64,000 bases of DNA from Megascapheus bottae (GCA_024803745.1 JANJXV010000188.1:496001-560000), one strand, 5' to 3'; positions 1-12,333 are shown, numbered from the stretch's first letter. Made by a program: numbers and translations. The notes: a model not told the origin generated them from the sequence alone.

Positions 1-220
1 GCTTTTGGATGAAGTATTTTCTATTCTGACATGTCTGGAATCACATAAATGGAAACAATCAAACAATCTGTGGTTACTTTTGGAATTTCCTTCCCACTGT
101 ATTCACCCAGTGAACTTCGCGTGCAGTAATATCAATCATGAATAAAAATAATTTTCCTATTTTGGAGTAGTTTGGGGGAGAATGGCAAAATTTTATTTTC
201 TATCATTGCCCTCATATCTG

Positions 221-453
221 CCATGCAAGTGGCTCACACCTGTAATCCTCGCTACTCAAGAAGTTGAGATCTGAGGATCATGGTTCAAAGCCAGTTTGGA
301 CAGAAAAAATACCCATGAAATACTGATCTCCAATTAATCACTCAAAAAGGGGAAGTGGCACTGTAGCTCAAGTGGCAGAGTACTATCCTCAAACACAAAG
401 AGGCACAGCACCTCGGCCCTGAGTTCAAGCCCCACAACTGACAAAAAAAAAAG
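221..453 (+). repeat. Dimeric SINE, 7SL-like head plus tRNA-like tail
   Basis: The head reads GTGGCTCACACCTGTAATCC, as in B1/Alu-type 7SL-derived SINEs. The tail has A-box-like and B-box-like words (TGGCAGAGTACTATCC, GAGTTCAAGCCCCACAAC) and ends in an A-run. Bases 1-220 before it are AT-rich with nothing recognisable. Confidence 0.8.
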
Positions 454-1050
454 ATGCAGGCATAAGATGATTGGTAACAGAAAATTGTTGAAAATGAGGA
501 AAATAATATAATGAAACTATAGCTAGTTATTTTCAGTGGACTCTGTTTCCAATGAGGTTCTGGATTTGATGTTCTTTTAACTGTTATTTGGCCTTCCACA
601 GCTAAATTTCTTTACAGACACAAGGTGGTGTATTTCAGATAGAAAGCTGCAGTGCCTCTTGGGTTCCAGATACAAGCATTGTGAACAGTTGTCTGGAGGA
701 ATTATGATGGAGATGCAGTCAATGAAATGGAAAACCAACTAGATGAGAAGACTACAGGTCTCATGACCACTACAGAAGGGATTTCCATCCTAAATTAGAG
801 AGCACACTCTTAGGTTAGGTCCCAGTAGTCTTTTATGCTGTGACTCAACAAAGGACTTCACTGAGAGGAGCAGTTTGGGACTTATCTTTACAATGTCTTT
901 GATGGTTACCTGCATGCTCATTAATGGCTACATCTTTGATATTAAAATTTAACACTTAGGTTAATGGAGCTGTGCTGTAGTTTATTCTTTACTTTCTTGG
1001 GTAAACCAATCTGTATTAGAAATATACAGTGATTATACCTGAAATGTGTC
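454..1050. other. Unassigned sequence, no gene seen
   Basis: About 600 bases of ordinary AT-rich sequence. I see no repeat, exon or RNA gene here. Confidence 0.5.
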
Positions 1051-1052
1051 TT

Positions 1053-1304
1053 AGCTGGGCACTGGTAGCTCACACCTGTCATCCTAGCTTCTCAGGAGGC
1101 TGAGATCTGATGATTGCAGTTCAAAGCCAACCTGGGAAGGAAACTCCATGAGACTCTCACTCCAGTAAACTACTCAAAAATCCAGAAGCGGTACTATGGC
1201 TCAAGTGGTAGAGTGCTCACCTTGAGCAAAAGAAGTTAAGGGACAGCACCCAGGCCCAAAGTTTAAGCCCTAGGATCAGCCAAAAAAAAAAAAAAAAAAA
1301 GAAA
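1053..1304 (+). repeat. Dimeric SINE (7SL-like head)
   Basis: It runs from CTTAGCTGGGCACTGGTAGC to a long A-tail near 1284-1302. Both monomers are present and moderately diverged. Confidence 0.8.
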
Positions 1305-1339
1305 AGCTGACACCGATCACCCCTCATACCATAGAGACT

Positions 1340-1985
1340 TAGGTGCTTCATGATTATACATGTAGTACCAGCCTCAGCTCCAGTTTGCACCCAGGTGATG
1401 TCTAAACCCAGCCCCACTTCTTCCTGATGACAACCCAGAGGCTCCCATTCATGACAGTCCAGCCCTGCTAGACCTTAGCCAGCCGACTCACCCTGGCCTG
1501 CAAGAACCACATGGCCATGTGTGGATGTCAGCCTCTACAGGGACGGGAGCTGTGTGGTACAGAATGGAAACTGTGTGGCAAGAGCAGCTGTGACTACCCA
1601 GGACAAATTTTACCCCAGGGTACCTCCTCAGCCATTATACCACCTTACCTAACAACTGAGAATGACTTCAAACTAAACCAATGCTTCCATTAGTTACCAC
1701 TAAGGGGGGGATGAACTATCTAACCCAGTCCTGGCCTCTGGCCACCTGGAGTTAAAGCACATCTCTTGCTGGTTCCTCATTGCCCCAGTTGTCTGCTTAA
1801 TTGGTCAGAAGCTAGCCTCGCTGCCAATTAAGCTTTGCTGACTTTCAAAACCCAGCTCAACTTCCCTTCCTGATTGAGAGAATCTTTTTTGGAAATAGCC
1901 AGCTCTAGGCCCACTGTCTTCAATAAAAGACCTTCAAGTTTCTCTGTACATGGCACTCCTCTGTTTTGACTCATGGGGATATAAG
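1340..1985 (+). mobile_element. Possible solo LTR-like element
   Basis: The segment is GC-richer than its neighbours. It carries an AATAAA at about 1921 followed by a CT-rich stretch and a TTCTCTGTACATGGCACTCC word, which resembles the R/U5 end of a rodent LTR. No coding remnant of a retrovirus is attached, and I see no clear TG...CA ends or target-site duplication. It could be ordinary unique sequence. Confidence 0.25.
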
Positions 1986-2216
1986 AGCAACTGAAGAAGC
2001 CTCAAAAAAGGAGCCTGCGTGTTCCCAGAGGCTGAAGTTGTTGTCTTGTTCTTCACAGGATAGAAACAGGGATGCACTCTACACAGTGTCTGGCTGAGAT
2101 CCCCAGAGAGAAACCATCAGGGAGATAGAAGGTTGGGCCTTCCAGGGAGATTTGAGCTATGATCACAGCTAGGTCTGTTTAACTCTAGGCTCTGGGGTTT
2201 GCATCAAAAACAGTAT

Positions 2217-2350
2217 TCTGGGGACTGGTGGCTCAAGCCTGTAATTCTGGCTTCTCAGAAGGATGTGATCTGAAGATCACAGTTCAAAACAGCAAAGGGC
2301 TGCTTCCTAAAAGCAGAAATGAAACAAACCTAGACTCCCACCACCTCCAA
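2217..2350 (+). repeat. Degraded 7SL-like SINE head
   Basis: GGGGACTGGTGGCTCAAGCC and the word TGATCTGAAGATCACAGTTC match the head monomer. The tail monomer is not recognisable. Confidence 0.6.
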
Positions 2351-2700
2351 CCTCAACTACAGTTGAGAAATCAGTGGTCACTGGGCTACGATCATCAAAC
2401 TCTGGGATTTATCCAATAGACTCACCAATTTACAACAATGTTAAGTGTTTTATTTGGTACATAGTTGTAAATAGTTGTGGCCTACTGTATAAATAGCATA
2501 TCCATCAGTACAAACCCCCAATTTTTTCTATTATCTGTATTGATATGTATAATTATTGGTAACCAGAGTTCCCCCACACACTAGAGAACAAGAACTGTTG
2601 GGTCCATCTACCCAACTGTCCCATCATAACTGCTCACCATACTCTTTCCTCAAAAGAGTAGGAGATAAATCTGAAAAGTCAAGATAAACTAAACTGAACT

Positions 2701-2938
2701 TGTTGGATGCTGGCGGTTCACACCTGTAATCATAGCTACTCAGGAGGCTGAGATCTAAGGATCAAGGTTCAAAGCTAGCCCAGGCAGGAAAGTCCATGAG
2801 ATTCTTACTTCCTATTAAACCCATCAGAAAACTGGAAGTGGCATTGTGGTAGAGAGCTAGCCTTGAGCTGAAGAGCTCAGGGACAAAACCAGGTCCAAGC
2901 CCAGAGTTCAAGCCCCATGACCAACCAAAAAATAAATA
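2701..2938 (+). repeat. Dimeric SINE (7SL-like head)
   Basis: Both monomers are visible, ending in CCCCATGACCAACC and an A-rich tail. It is diverged but continuous. Confidence 0.75.
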
Positions 2939-3107
2939 AGCCCCCCAAAAGCCCCCCAAAACTTAACTGAACTTGATAGGCTTGAAATTTTAGTTGTTGT
3001 TTGTTTTTGTAGTTATTTGGGATTAATTAGAATTGTATTCTTGAAAACTATAGACTTAAACTATCATCTGTGCTTCCAGAGGAAAAAATGATAGTGCCAG
3101 TCGCAAC

Positions 3108-3262
3108 TTTTTTTTTTGCCAGTCCCAGTGCTTAAACTTAGGGCTTGGGAAAAACTGGAAGTGGTGCCGTGGCTCAAAGCAGAGAACTATCCTTGAGAGA
3201 AAAGAGCTCAGGAACCATGGCCAGGCCCAGAGTTCAAGCCCCACCAACCACCACCACCAACA
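3108..3262 (+). repeat. SINE fragments, head-to-tail inverted
   Basis: A short minus-strand tail fragment (TTTTTTTTGCCAGTCCCAGTGC) abuts a plus-strand tail monomer ending GAGTTCAAGCCCCACC. Two partial insertions or a local inversion would explain this. Confidence 0.5.
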
Positions 3263-3868
3263 AAAACAATGTTCCTCTCTTCTATTAATAACCCAACATT
3301 ATCTTATCTCACTTTTCTCCACCTATTCCCAAACTTATCTACCACCTCTGACCATCTTTCTACTGAGGAGTAAGAGCAGCAATAACAAGAAGTAGAAATT
3401 AAAAGTCTTTTGTTGTGTAACCAGCATGATAATGGAAGCTTTATTGAGCATAACGAAAGTGTTATTGGAATCTATCAAAACAGACATATTGTAAAACCTT
3501 TAGGAACTCTAGGCTCACTACATTGAAATTTCTGATTCTGATGTGAAAGGCCAATTTGGTTTTGCCCAGGTATCTAGAAGTTGGCCAGGTTCTTGTGCTG
3601 TACCAGGCATTCAGATCTCAGTTTGGGACATTCCTGTGTACTCATGAACACCTTCTTCTTTGCCTTTCACAGCATCCTTTGGGCAAACAGTTTCTTTTTG
3701 TCACATTTTACATGAGGCTCTGTGATATTCCTTTGCTTTTTTCTTAAAGATTTCTGGCATCACAGCAATCTTTTACTTCTCTTGGGCATTCTTCTTGTTT
3801 CCAGGAACAAAGGAGGACTGTAGTTTAAAATATTTAAAACAGATGAATTAACTCTGAACTTTAAACCC
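3263..3868. other. Unassigned sequence, no gene seen
   Basis: About 600 bases with no recognisable repeat. A plus-strand ORF at 3556-3747 has no exon signals that I trust. Confidence 0.4.
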
Positions 3869-3870
3869 AT

Positions 3871-3948
3871 TTGTGTGTGCGTGTGTGTGTATCTGTGTGT
3901 GTATGAGTGTGTGAGATAGACACACACACACACACACACACACAGAGG

Positions 3949-4012
<64 letters not shown>
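3871..4012. repeat. Compound (GT)n-(CA)n-(GA)n microsatellite
   Basis: Interrupted GT repeats are followed by a CA run and then about 60 bases of GA repeats. Any ORF across it is an artefact of the repeat. Confidence 0.95.
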
Positions 4013-4014
<2 letters not shown>

Positions 4015-4081
4015 CTAAAAGAGTATTGAACCCTTCCTAGATCAGGACTCGTGAAATCTGATATTTCAAAGAATAAGAAAA

Positions 4082-4577
4082 TCAAAGACTCAATCACATT
4101 AAGTGAAGTAATCCAGGCCCAAAGGAATCTATAGGCTCAATGGTTTCCCTCATTTGTAATAATTAGTACACATCTAGGACTCTCCTAGCAGATGATTACA
4201 ATAGTGTAAAACCTAGGTACCTAAAGTCACATAGGATGAGACTAAATGAAAGGATCTCTAGGATATGGAAACAAGAGCTTTATCTTGTGCGACTGTTGTT
4301 CTTAATGTACTATTTCTCTTTTCTTTTTTGCCCTTTGGTTAATCTCATATTGTTACTGTATCTGACTTCGGTGTGTGGTATATTATATATATGTTTATTT
4401 GTTTATTTGAAATAGGAAAGGGAAGAGGGAAAACAAGATGATTGGTAGGGGGTGGGGATAGGGAAATGGAAACAAAAACACAAGAAGGGGTATCAATGTG
4501 TGAGAAGTAATGCACCTACTAACTGATGAATGTAACTGTAACCATTCTATACATTATCCCAACAATAAAAGAATATC
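4082..4577 (+). mobile_element. LINE-1 3' end
   Basis: It starts in the last ORF2 codons (AAGTGAAGTAATCCAGGCCC) and continues through the L1 3' UTR seen elsewhere in this window (GGTTAATCTCATATTGTTAC, GTAATGCACC) to an AATAAA-bearing tail. It is 5' truncated. Confidence 0.8.
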
Positions 4578-5750
4578 AAAGACTCAAAGTCAAAAGTCAA
4601 ATTCCACACAGCATAATCATGCATACATGATATCCGTTAGATTCTATGGAAACATTCTATGATTTGTATACCATTAAAAATCAGCAAAAACCTACTTGCC
4701 TCCAACTATGTAAATTATTTTCCCCTACATCTTGCTTGGGTCAAGGTATTCATTTTTCATACTCAATCATCATTTTCTTGAAAAATAATTCTCTAATCTT
4801 TCTGCTAAGTGCTAAGGAGAATGTTCCACATTTGTGTTAAGCCTAACAATGGGGAAGTAGAAAGCTTTTGTGTGCTCCTCATTTGTGCCAGATGAGTCCA
4901 GTAAATGACTGTGTATTATGAATACCTGGAGCCTCGTTTTTTTTTAGATGAAAAACTCTGAAACAAAACAAAAAAAACACTATCCAGCTAGGATATCATG
5001 AATTATATATTAAAACATGTTTGGGCATCTTTCATTTTTTTCCTTTGATAAGCCTATTTGGGCAGGAGCTGAACAGGAAGATGTGGCTGAATTTCATTTT
5101 TAACCCAGACCTGTGTGACTTCTCTGTGTGTTCAAACATCTAGAGTATCCCATCAGAGCTCTGAGCCAAGGCTCACTGATGTAAATGGCTAAACAACTGG
5201 GTCACATGACATATTTGTCTATGTGTTCCAATAAATATTTTGCTTCTGTAATTTTTAATCTTGGTCTAGAAATATTCAAACAGTGGATAAATAGCAAAAC
5301 TGTCATCAATGTACTCTCACACACTATCAGTGACTGGCATGTGTCACAGTTTGCACATTTCCAGGGGTGCACACACGGGGACTTACCGGGTCTGTATCAT
5401 AAGGTGGGATGAAATGGTTACATGACACCTACAGATGAGAGGAGGACAGTAAGCGCAGAATCTGAATAGGAGAAACAAATTGATAATTTAAGCTCGCCAT
5501 CCCTAACATAGAAGTTATTTATTACTACTCACTTATCCATCAGGCATTCTAGTGATGGTATGACTGAGAATTTAAAGACAAAGAATAGAGCTCACAAGTG
5601 TGGCACAGGAAGTTGGAAATAGAGTATAGTAAAATTCACTTATTTCCTTAAAATTCAATGGAAATACACCATCACTTCCAAAAGAATGAGAATAATAAAT
5701 GTTATTTAGGAAAACTTGTTCTTGTCAAGAACATTGTAATTATGAAATTT
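4578..5750. other. Unassigned sequence, no gene seen
   Basis: About 1.2 kb of AT-rich single-copy-looking sequence. I found no repeat or convincing exon on either strand. Confidence 0.4.
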
Positions 5751-5752
5751 TG

Positions 5753-5992
5753 TAGCTGGGTGCCATAGCTCACTCCTGCAATCCTACTTACTCAGGAGGC
5801 TGAGATCTGAGGATTGCAGTTCAAAGCCACCTGGGCACTAAAGTTTGTGAGTTGTTCATTTCCAATTAACCACCAGAAAACTGGAAGTAGCACTGTGACT
5901 CGGGGATATGGCAGTAGCCTTGAGCTAAAGAGCTCAGGGACTACGCCCAGGCCTAGATATCAAGTCCCACAACTGACAACAACAAAAAATGT
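5753..5992 (+). repeat. Dimeric SINE (7SL-like head)
   Basis: It runs from GTAGCTGGGTGCCATAGCTC to CCCACAACTGACAACAAC with both monomers present. Confidence 0.75.
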
Positions 5993-6299
5993 AGGTCAAC
6001 AAATGACACAATTTTATCCATGAAACAAAGTTCAGTTTTTAAGTTTACAGGTCTATAAAATTCTCTGCTGACATTGTAAGCATATGAGTTCAAGAGTGGA
6101 TGGTAGGCTTGAGATGGTGCAGGACAATCAGGTTCTGTGAGGTGAAATCACGCAGGTAGTAAGCATGGTCAGTGATGTGTCTAGACAGCAGTGTTCATTT
6201 CCAAACCAATTCAGATGCAGCTTCCACAGAAAGTTAAAATGCCAATTTCCATATCCTTATGGAGGCAAGTTACACAAAACATATCTTTTCTCACTGTAC

Positions 6300-6655
6300 C
6301 TTTGTGCATATATTAGTACTCTTCAACAGAGTTAAAACACAGAAGCAAAACAGGTATCTGTTCATCAAGGAGCACATGCATAAATACAATATGTGGCCAA
6401 AACAGAAAATCATTCAGCTATAAAGAATGAAATAATATCATTTGCAGGAAAATAGAAGTAGAGCTTATCATGTTAAGCCAAATGTACCAGACTGAGAGAA
6501 TCAAATGTCACTGGTTCTCTCTATCTTGTAAATCTAAACTTTAAAGATGAATAATAGGAATGTACAAGAGGAACTTTTGGGGGAAGGGACAGCAGTGGGG
6601 AGTAAGGACATGACAGAAGAAGGTATGGGACATGTATGAAATGCTCTTAAGTATA
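6300..6655 (+). mobile_element. Old LINE-1 3' end
   Basis: Words such as TCATTCAGCTATAAAGAATG and CTTATCATGTTAAGCC resemble the end of L1 ORF2, followed by a degraded 3' UTR. It is older and more diverged than the other L1 fragments. Confidence 0.5.
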
Positions 6656-6765
6656 CTATTTGATAACTATGAAACCAGAACAACTGTTGAAATTATTCTG
6701 AGAGTGGAGAGCACAGGTATGGAGGATATTGGAAGCACCACTGTAAACAACAAAGACATACCAAC

Positions 6766-6784
6766 AACAACAACAACAACAAAA
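6766..6784. repeat. (AAC)n microsatellite
   Basis: A short run of ACA/CAA triplets. Confidence 0.8.
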
Positions 6785-6972
6785 TAACTGTAGAGATTCA
6801 GCATGAGAGCTTGAAGTTTTATAAAATGCCCAGATCTCCAATTCTATTATGAACACTGAATGGTAGCAATATTAACTGAACACAAAGCAGTCAAACAAGT
6901 CAGGATTTCAAAAACTGAAGAACAATCATTCAAATACTGCAAGCCAGTGGAACATATTGAAATGCAACTGAC

Positions 6973-7255
6973 CCTGCTCAGGTACTGGTCCAGGCTCTCA
7001 ACTGAAGTGTATGCATTTGAGGAACAAGTCACATGGTTTTCTCGAGGAGGGAAACTTCCCTTCAATTCTGCATCATGTGGAAAGTTTTCCATAAAAGAGC
7101 CCTCGCTGCTAGGCCTTGTGACAGGAGTATGGGCAAGAGACTGAGTGTGGGCAATCACCAAGGAAATTCCTTCAATGGCCTCCTTCATGCTGTCCACAGT
7201 CCTGTGAAGTTTGCCAAGGACAAATACCAGCATTTCGTTAGTCAATAAAGAATGC
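6973..7255 (-). CDS. Exon-like ORF, late exon of unrecognised gene
   Basis: The acceptor TTGTTCCTTAG lies just before 7255. The frame is open for 139 codons down to a stop at 6847. A possible donor (AGG/GTCAGT) at 6973 would end it earlier. The peptide begins HSLLTNEMLVFVLGKLHRTV and is helical at first, then Ser/Pro-rich. It may be a terminal exon (to 6847) or an internal one. Sitting just downstream of the MTCH2 pseudogene, part of it could instead be pseudogene 3' UTR. Confidence 0.4.
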
Positions 7256-7728
7256 CTAAGGAACAATTTCCTTTTAGCAAATCAACTTAAAAGGTTCTAG
7301 ATAATATTCCCAAGAACTAGAAAACATTCAGTCTCATCATCTATCTATATACTATGAGCGGAAACAAGCATTTGTCACTGAATTATAATTCAGTCACAAC
7401 CTCTGGGACGAATAAGAGCTGAATGCAGGATCAGAAATCATTTTAAAAGCTCTTGAGCAGTTTCTTCCTTTTATCTATCTTCAATGAGGCCTGACAGGAC
7501 TTGCCCCTTCTGTCTTTCACTTGCTTTCACACTGAACAAGGAAATATTTTAACCCCTTCTTCATTTCTCCTTTCAGTGCAGTAGAGAAACACCAAAGGCA
7601 TTTTTTCCATTTTCCCAAGATTAAATGATTATTTAAAAAGCATGCCACACTGTATAGGAATCAACATTCTCTCCCATAATTCTGTGCATCTGGGACTATA
7701 GAAATGTTACTGTCCCTGACTCACATCT
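7256..7728 (-). other. Probable 3' UTR remnant of the MTCH2 retrocopy
   Basis: This lies directly after the MTCH2 stop on the minus strand and is non-coding and AT-rich. No poly(A) tail was located, so the 3' limit of the retrocopy is unknown. Confidence 0.35.
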
Positions 7729-8550
7729 TCAAATTAACATTCTCAGGTCATAATAATAAGAGTTCCCACAGGAGACCTTCCAGAAAAACAAGCTATTTAT
7801 TTGGCTCATATTTCCCTGTTTTTGCAGCATGTACCAGCAATCTGTCCAGGAAGTATACAGTGAGGAGTAAGGAGGGGATCCACCAGCAAGCCTGCAGTTG
7901 TTGACAGCCATAAGATTAGATACAAGCATAAAGGGATAGGTCAACATACGGCAAAGAATGCTGTGACAGCTTGGGAATCACTTTTCATTTCATTCATGGT
8001 AGAAACCCCACTGTCCAGTGCATAGGTGTTCACGAGGTAGGCCAGGGAGTTACAGAACCACAGAGAAATGATGTCACCTAGGCAGTGAGGAATGAGACCC
8101 GAAAAGAATCCCAGCAAGCCCTCTTCCCGAAAGATAGTTATTATGGAGTCACAAAGTCCACAGTATTTGGATTCTCTGCCAATGGATTGTATCATACATC
8201 TCAGAGTGATCACGTGGAAGGGATGTGTAATGAGGGTAGCAGCACAATGAGCCATCATCTCTCCAGTTGTCTCTTTGATAACTTGGTCAAAGGAACATGA
8301 GGCTTCTCTACAGAAACTTCCAGTTCCTGTGTCTACGGACCACAGTTCCAAGGGCTCCTGAACACAGTCTTGGAGTTAAGCCTGTGAACAAGCCATGCTT
8401 CCCGTCGATGCTTGCAATATGCTGAGCATAACAAAAGAGACCAGGAAGCTGACGTACTTGCTGCCCAAAAATATTTTGTCCTATTGTTGGAAGAAGAGGC
8501 ACATATCCCACCCAGATGAGCGACACTAAAGGCATTTTATCTCCAGCCTC
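7729..8550 (-). pseudogene. MTCH2: Processed pseudogene of mitochondrial carrier homolog 2
   Basis: MTCH2 is an outer-mitochondrial-membrane protein of the carrier superfamily, implicated in tail-anchored protein insertion. Three minus-strand pieces in different frames match it in order without introns. They are 8308-8550 (GYVPLLPTIGQNIFG, HIASIDGKHGLFTGLTPRL), 7941-8315 (LITHPFHVITLR, SLAYLVNTYALDSGVSTMNE) and 7729-7947 (VSNLMAVNN, ending DLRMLI at the native C-terminus). The first 25-30 residues are missing. About 20 residues are lost near 8320 with a frame change, and a second frameshift lies near 7945. Intronless structure and multiple lesions make it a dead retrocopy. It lies in an intron of the minus-strand gene, in the same orientation. 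Confidence 0.92.
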
Positions 8551-8569
8551 CCTCAAGTGGCCACACACA

Positions 8570-9310
8570 AAAATGCAGCCACTGAACTGACCAATTCCAG
8601 TCTTAGTTTAGAAGACTAACCCTAGTGTCTGTCACCTTGGAGTTAATAGTATTTTTCTGCTACATCCCCATGAGAAATAATTAGCGTAGAATCTTGCAAA
8701 AAAAACCCAGTTGTATTCAGCATTTCTATTTATATCAAATCTGCAAAGGAATTTTACAAAAACATATCTTTCTTAATTACTAGCATTGAATATGTAGCAG
8801 ATAATTTAAGAGAATAAATTCATCATATAAGAGAGTTAAGTGGGAAAATCCATATAAAGAAAATAATAGTACCCATTTTTGAGTAACATTTTACAAGTTA
8901 ATTTACTAACAATTATATTCCAAAGTCATAGTACTTATGTCTCATAGCCTACTAATCTCATCAACCATTTCTCTAGAGACACAGTCACTGACCTTGGATT
9001 ATGTTCTGTCATTCTCAGTTTATTACTTACTTGCTGAGTTCATATTGTTGAGTCTCTCTATGGGTTATTCTCTCTACACAGAACTCCTTGGAATGTTGAA
9101 TCTCTATTTTGTGCATCTCTTGTCCTTGTTTTAGTTGAGAAACTTGAGATTCCAACATTTTAAGCCTGCATTCAATCTGATTTTCTATTAAATTTTCTGA
9201 ACCCTTTTGAACATGCCCTTGGCTCTAAATCAAATTAAAATACATATTTAAGCATTACATCATTCGCCATGCAAAGCCCAGAACTTCATGAAAACAGCTA
9301 CTGTAACAAT
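8570..9310. other. Unassigned AT-rich sequence
   Basis: No repeat, exon or RNA gene recognised. Confidence 0.4.
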
Positions 9311-9312
9311 AA

Positions 9313-9392
9313 TTTCAATGGCTCACTTCTGTAAGCCCAGACAATCAGGAGGCTGAGTTCTGCGGAGCATGCGTGGAAAGCCATCCCAAGCA
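9313..9392 (+). repeat. SINE head fragment
   Basis: CAATGGCTCACTTCTGTAAG through CAGGAGGCTGAG matches the 7SL-like head. The tail is not recognisable. Confidence 0.6.
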
Positions 9393-10305
9393 GAGGAATC
9401 GTCTGGCTTTGCTCATCACTTCCACTTACAAACAGTGGCCACACTTTTCCCTTGTGCGTCTGGCCACTCCTATTGAACTTGCTGCAATCTCTGACATTTG
9501 GTCCCACCCCTTCCAGTTTCCATAGCCTTTCAAGGCTAAACTCATTTCCCTCATGTACATTTCCAGCCCTTACCTATTGAAGGAGATCATTTATACTTCA
9601 ATGGTATTTGTTCCTGCCATTGTACTTGTAGACAGACCTACAAAAACATTTACATGCCGAGGTCCCTTCTGTAGATGGTGTCACATGTTGCTTGTTCATT
9701 CTAACTCATGTTGCTGTGAGCAGTGATTTTCTGGTCTCGTGTGTAGGAGGACAAACTTCCTGAAGATGCTGAATATCATTCTTTGTCTGGCTTTCACCCA
9801 CAATCCCTGACTTTTTTATAGGACTTGCCCCTATTCTGTTTGGTGAGCAGTTTTCTAGAGACCTATTTTTGCCATGGTCTTGTTCTAAAGCTTCTTTCAG
9901 ACATATATTCAACCGCATTATTTGCAGGGTTGGATAGCTAGAGCCTATTCTTGATTGGTTTTTCCATGTTAACCCAGTGCCTGTGAAATAAATTCACCCA
10001 GAATCCCTGGCTAATGGGCTCTGACATGAGCACCTCTGGAGGAGTTAGGGATACAGCTGGATAGATCTCAGATTGAACTTTTGAATCTTAGAAGAGATCA
10101 AAGTGGCTAATAAACCTAGGCCACATGTCTACTTCACATCTTTGGGAATTACCAAAAACAAATCCCTTATTATTTTTGAACATGACTAGTAGAACTTCAC
10201 GTTTTATAACTTTCAATTCCTTAATACACTTCTCTAAGAACCTGATGTATCTGATGTAACCTGGCAGTCTCTTTCATGGAGGACACTTTTTTATTCTTTT
10301 TTCCT
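9393..10305. other. Unassigned sequence, no gene seen
   Basis: About 900 bases without a recognisable element. Confidence 0.4.
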
Positions 10306-10309
10306 TCTT

Positions 10310-10505
10310 TCTTTTTTTGTTGGTCATGGGACGTGAACTCTGGGCTTGGGCGGTCCCTGAGCTCTTCAGCTCAAGGCTATGGTGCACTTCCAGCTTTCTA
10401 GTGGTTAGTTGGAGATAAGAATCTCACAGACTTTTGTGCCAGGGCTGGCTTTGAACCTTGATCGAGTAGCTAGGATTACAGGAGTGAGCCATCAGTGCCT
10501 GGTTT
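10310..10505 (-). repeat. Dimeric SINE (7SL-like head), reverse
   Basis: It reads from TTTTTTTGTTGGTCATGGGA to GAGCCATCAGTGCCTGG, the reverse complement of the tail then the head. Confidence 0.8.
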
Positions 10506-10914
10506 GGAGAACCTTTATCAGTGTATTTTCCTGTCCTGTGTATCAAAGTATGCCACTTAAATGGCACTAATTCATATGTTTCAGTGTTTCTTCAGCCTTC
10601 AGAGAGATCAGTCATCACAAATGTCTACGTGTATAATGGAACTGCATGCAAACAGCTACTATATCCAGAATCAGTTCCTGGAGACAACTACCTCACTGCT
10701 CGCATCGAGTCCTCCCCATGCCATCTTGTGTTCTTGATCATTACAGGAGCAAGCATGGGTGACGGGAGACACTTTCTCCTGCTAAATTCTTATGTAGCTT
10801 TCAGTTCTCTCCACACATCAGCATCTTGAATGATTCAAAAATTTCTACTGAGATGAGCTGTTTAAGAAAGACCTGGAAAGTCTGATGAACCAAGTGAAAT
10901 AGTTTCTTCATGTT

Positions 10915-11215
10915 TTAGTTTTTAATATTCAGTTTTAATTGTTATTAGAAAGGGGAAGTACAGAATGCTTGGCATTACATAAGTCAGGTAATGAGTACAT
11001 TTCTTCTTGGACAATGTCACTCCTTCCCGTTGCCACCCACAAGTTGTACAACTCATTTTCAACATACAATCTACTGAGTACCACTGCTACATTTGTTTAC
11101 TCTTTGTTCCCTATCTTTATGTTCTCCTTTACCCCCACAAAGACAGATAAATCAACAGACAAAAAAAAGGAAACAAAAACAACAACAAAGAATAAAACCT
11201 GGGAATACTTTTTAA
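10915..11215 (-). mobile_element. Old LINE-1 3' UTR, reverse
   Basis: GGTAATGAGTACATTTCTTC followed by CTCCTTCCCGTTGCC corresponds to the reverse of the L1 3' UTR end. Diverged. Confidence 0.5.
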
Positions 11216-11639
11216 GCAACAATGCTTAAACAATGCTAAGTAGCTGAGATTTTAGACATGAGATTATGAACATGATTATGAGCATGCCCAGTTTGTTTTG
11301 AGATAGGGAAATGTTAATTCCCTATGCACCCACAGCCACCTACAGAAGCTGCCCTCACTTTGGCTCCCATGGGCTGAGTTCATGTAGGTATGTAGCATCA
11401 TGCTCAGCTAGGTGTTCTTTTCAGATGCCAGAGAGAAAAACATTCTAGAGGGAAAAGTGTTCCCTAGGGACATACCATGCATTCTTCATGAGGAATTCAG
11501 ATTACAAATGATTCCTCTGCAAAACATCACTGAAATATTAGATTATAAAGACAAACTCAGGACTCTAGTACAAGTTTGTTTTTTACTTAAATTTCTTGTA
11601 ATATCAAAAACTGTATGTTGTAAATGTACTAAACTACGG

Positions 11640-11778
11640 GGAGGGTCAGGAGATCTGGAGGGAACAGCTTGTGAGAAAATGAAGGAGAGAGTAACACTGT
11701 TCAAAAACAAATGTATTCATCACCTGATTTATGTACCTGTAACTCATCTGTACATCATCTTTACAATAAATTTATTTT
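11640..11778 (+). mobile_element. LINE-1-like 3' tail
   Basis: GTACCTGTAACTCATCTGTA and TACAATAAA resemble the L1 3' terminus. The upstream limit is unclear, and 11216-11640 holds nothing recognisable. Confidence 0.4.
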
Positions 11779-11997
11779 TTTAATTTAAAAATACTCTCTG
11801 ATACCGATATTACACCAATTTCTAGATGGCAAAATTTAACCATTGATAAAATTAAGTGAGCATAAAAGTTTCATTTACAATGATCTAGTTTCCTTGGCAT
11901 CTTATTACAAACTTCATCAACTTTTTTGAATTCAAGTGCCATCAAGTCAACACAACAGCTGTAAAGAGGATGAAGCACCAATGTGAATACAAGAAAT

Positions 11998-12226
11998 ACT
12001 GCACCAGTGGCTCATGCCTGTAATCCTAGCTACTCAGGAGGCTGAGATCTTAGGAACAAGGTTCAGAGCCAGCCCTGGCAAAAAGTCCTGTGAGACTCTT
12101 ATCTTCAATTAACCAGTAAAAAAACGGAATTGGCACTATGGCTCAAAGGGTAGAGCTGTAGCTTTGGGCTGGATATGGACGGTGGCCAGGCCCAGAGTTC
12201 AAGCCCCACAACCAATGAGAAAAGAA
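11998..12226 (+). repeat. Dimeric SINE (7SL-like head)
   Basis: From GCACCAGTGGCTCATGCC to CCCACAACCAATGAG. Both monomers are present. Confidence 0.8.
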
Positions 12227-12333
12227 ATACGGCCATCAATAACCTTTGTCAAATTGACTTAAACATTCCTTACTCTGACAATGGAAAAAGAAGTCTTCCT
12301 CTTTAGTGTGGTAGACTTTGGGAAGAGACTCAC

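Noticed and set aside
3861..4097. 78-codon ORF with Ser/Leu and His/Thr repeats
   Set aside because: Translation of GA and CA microsatellites.
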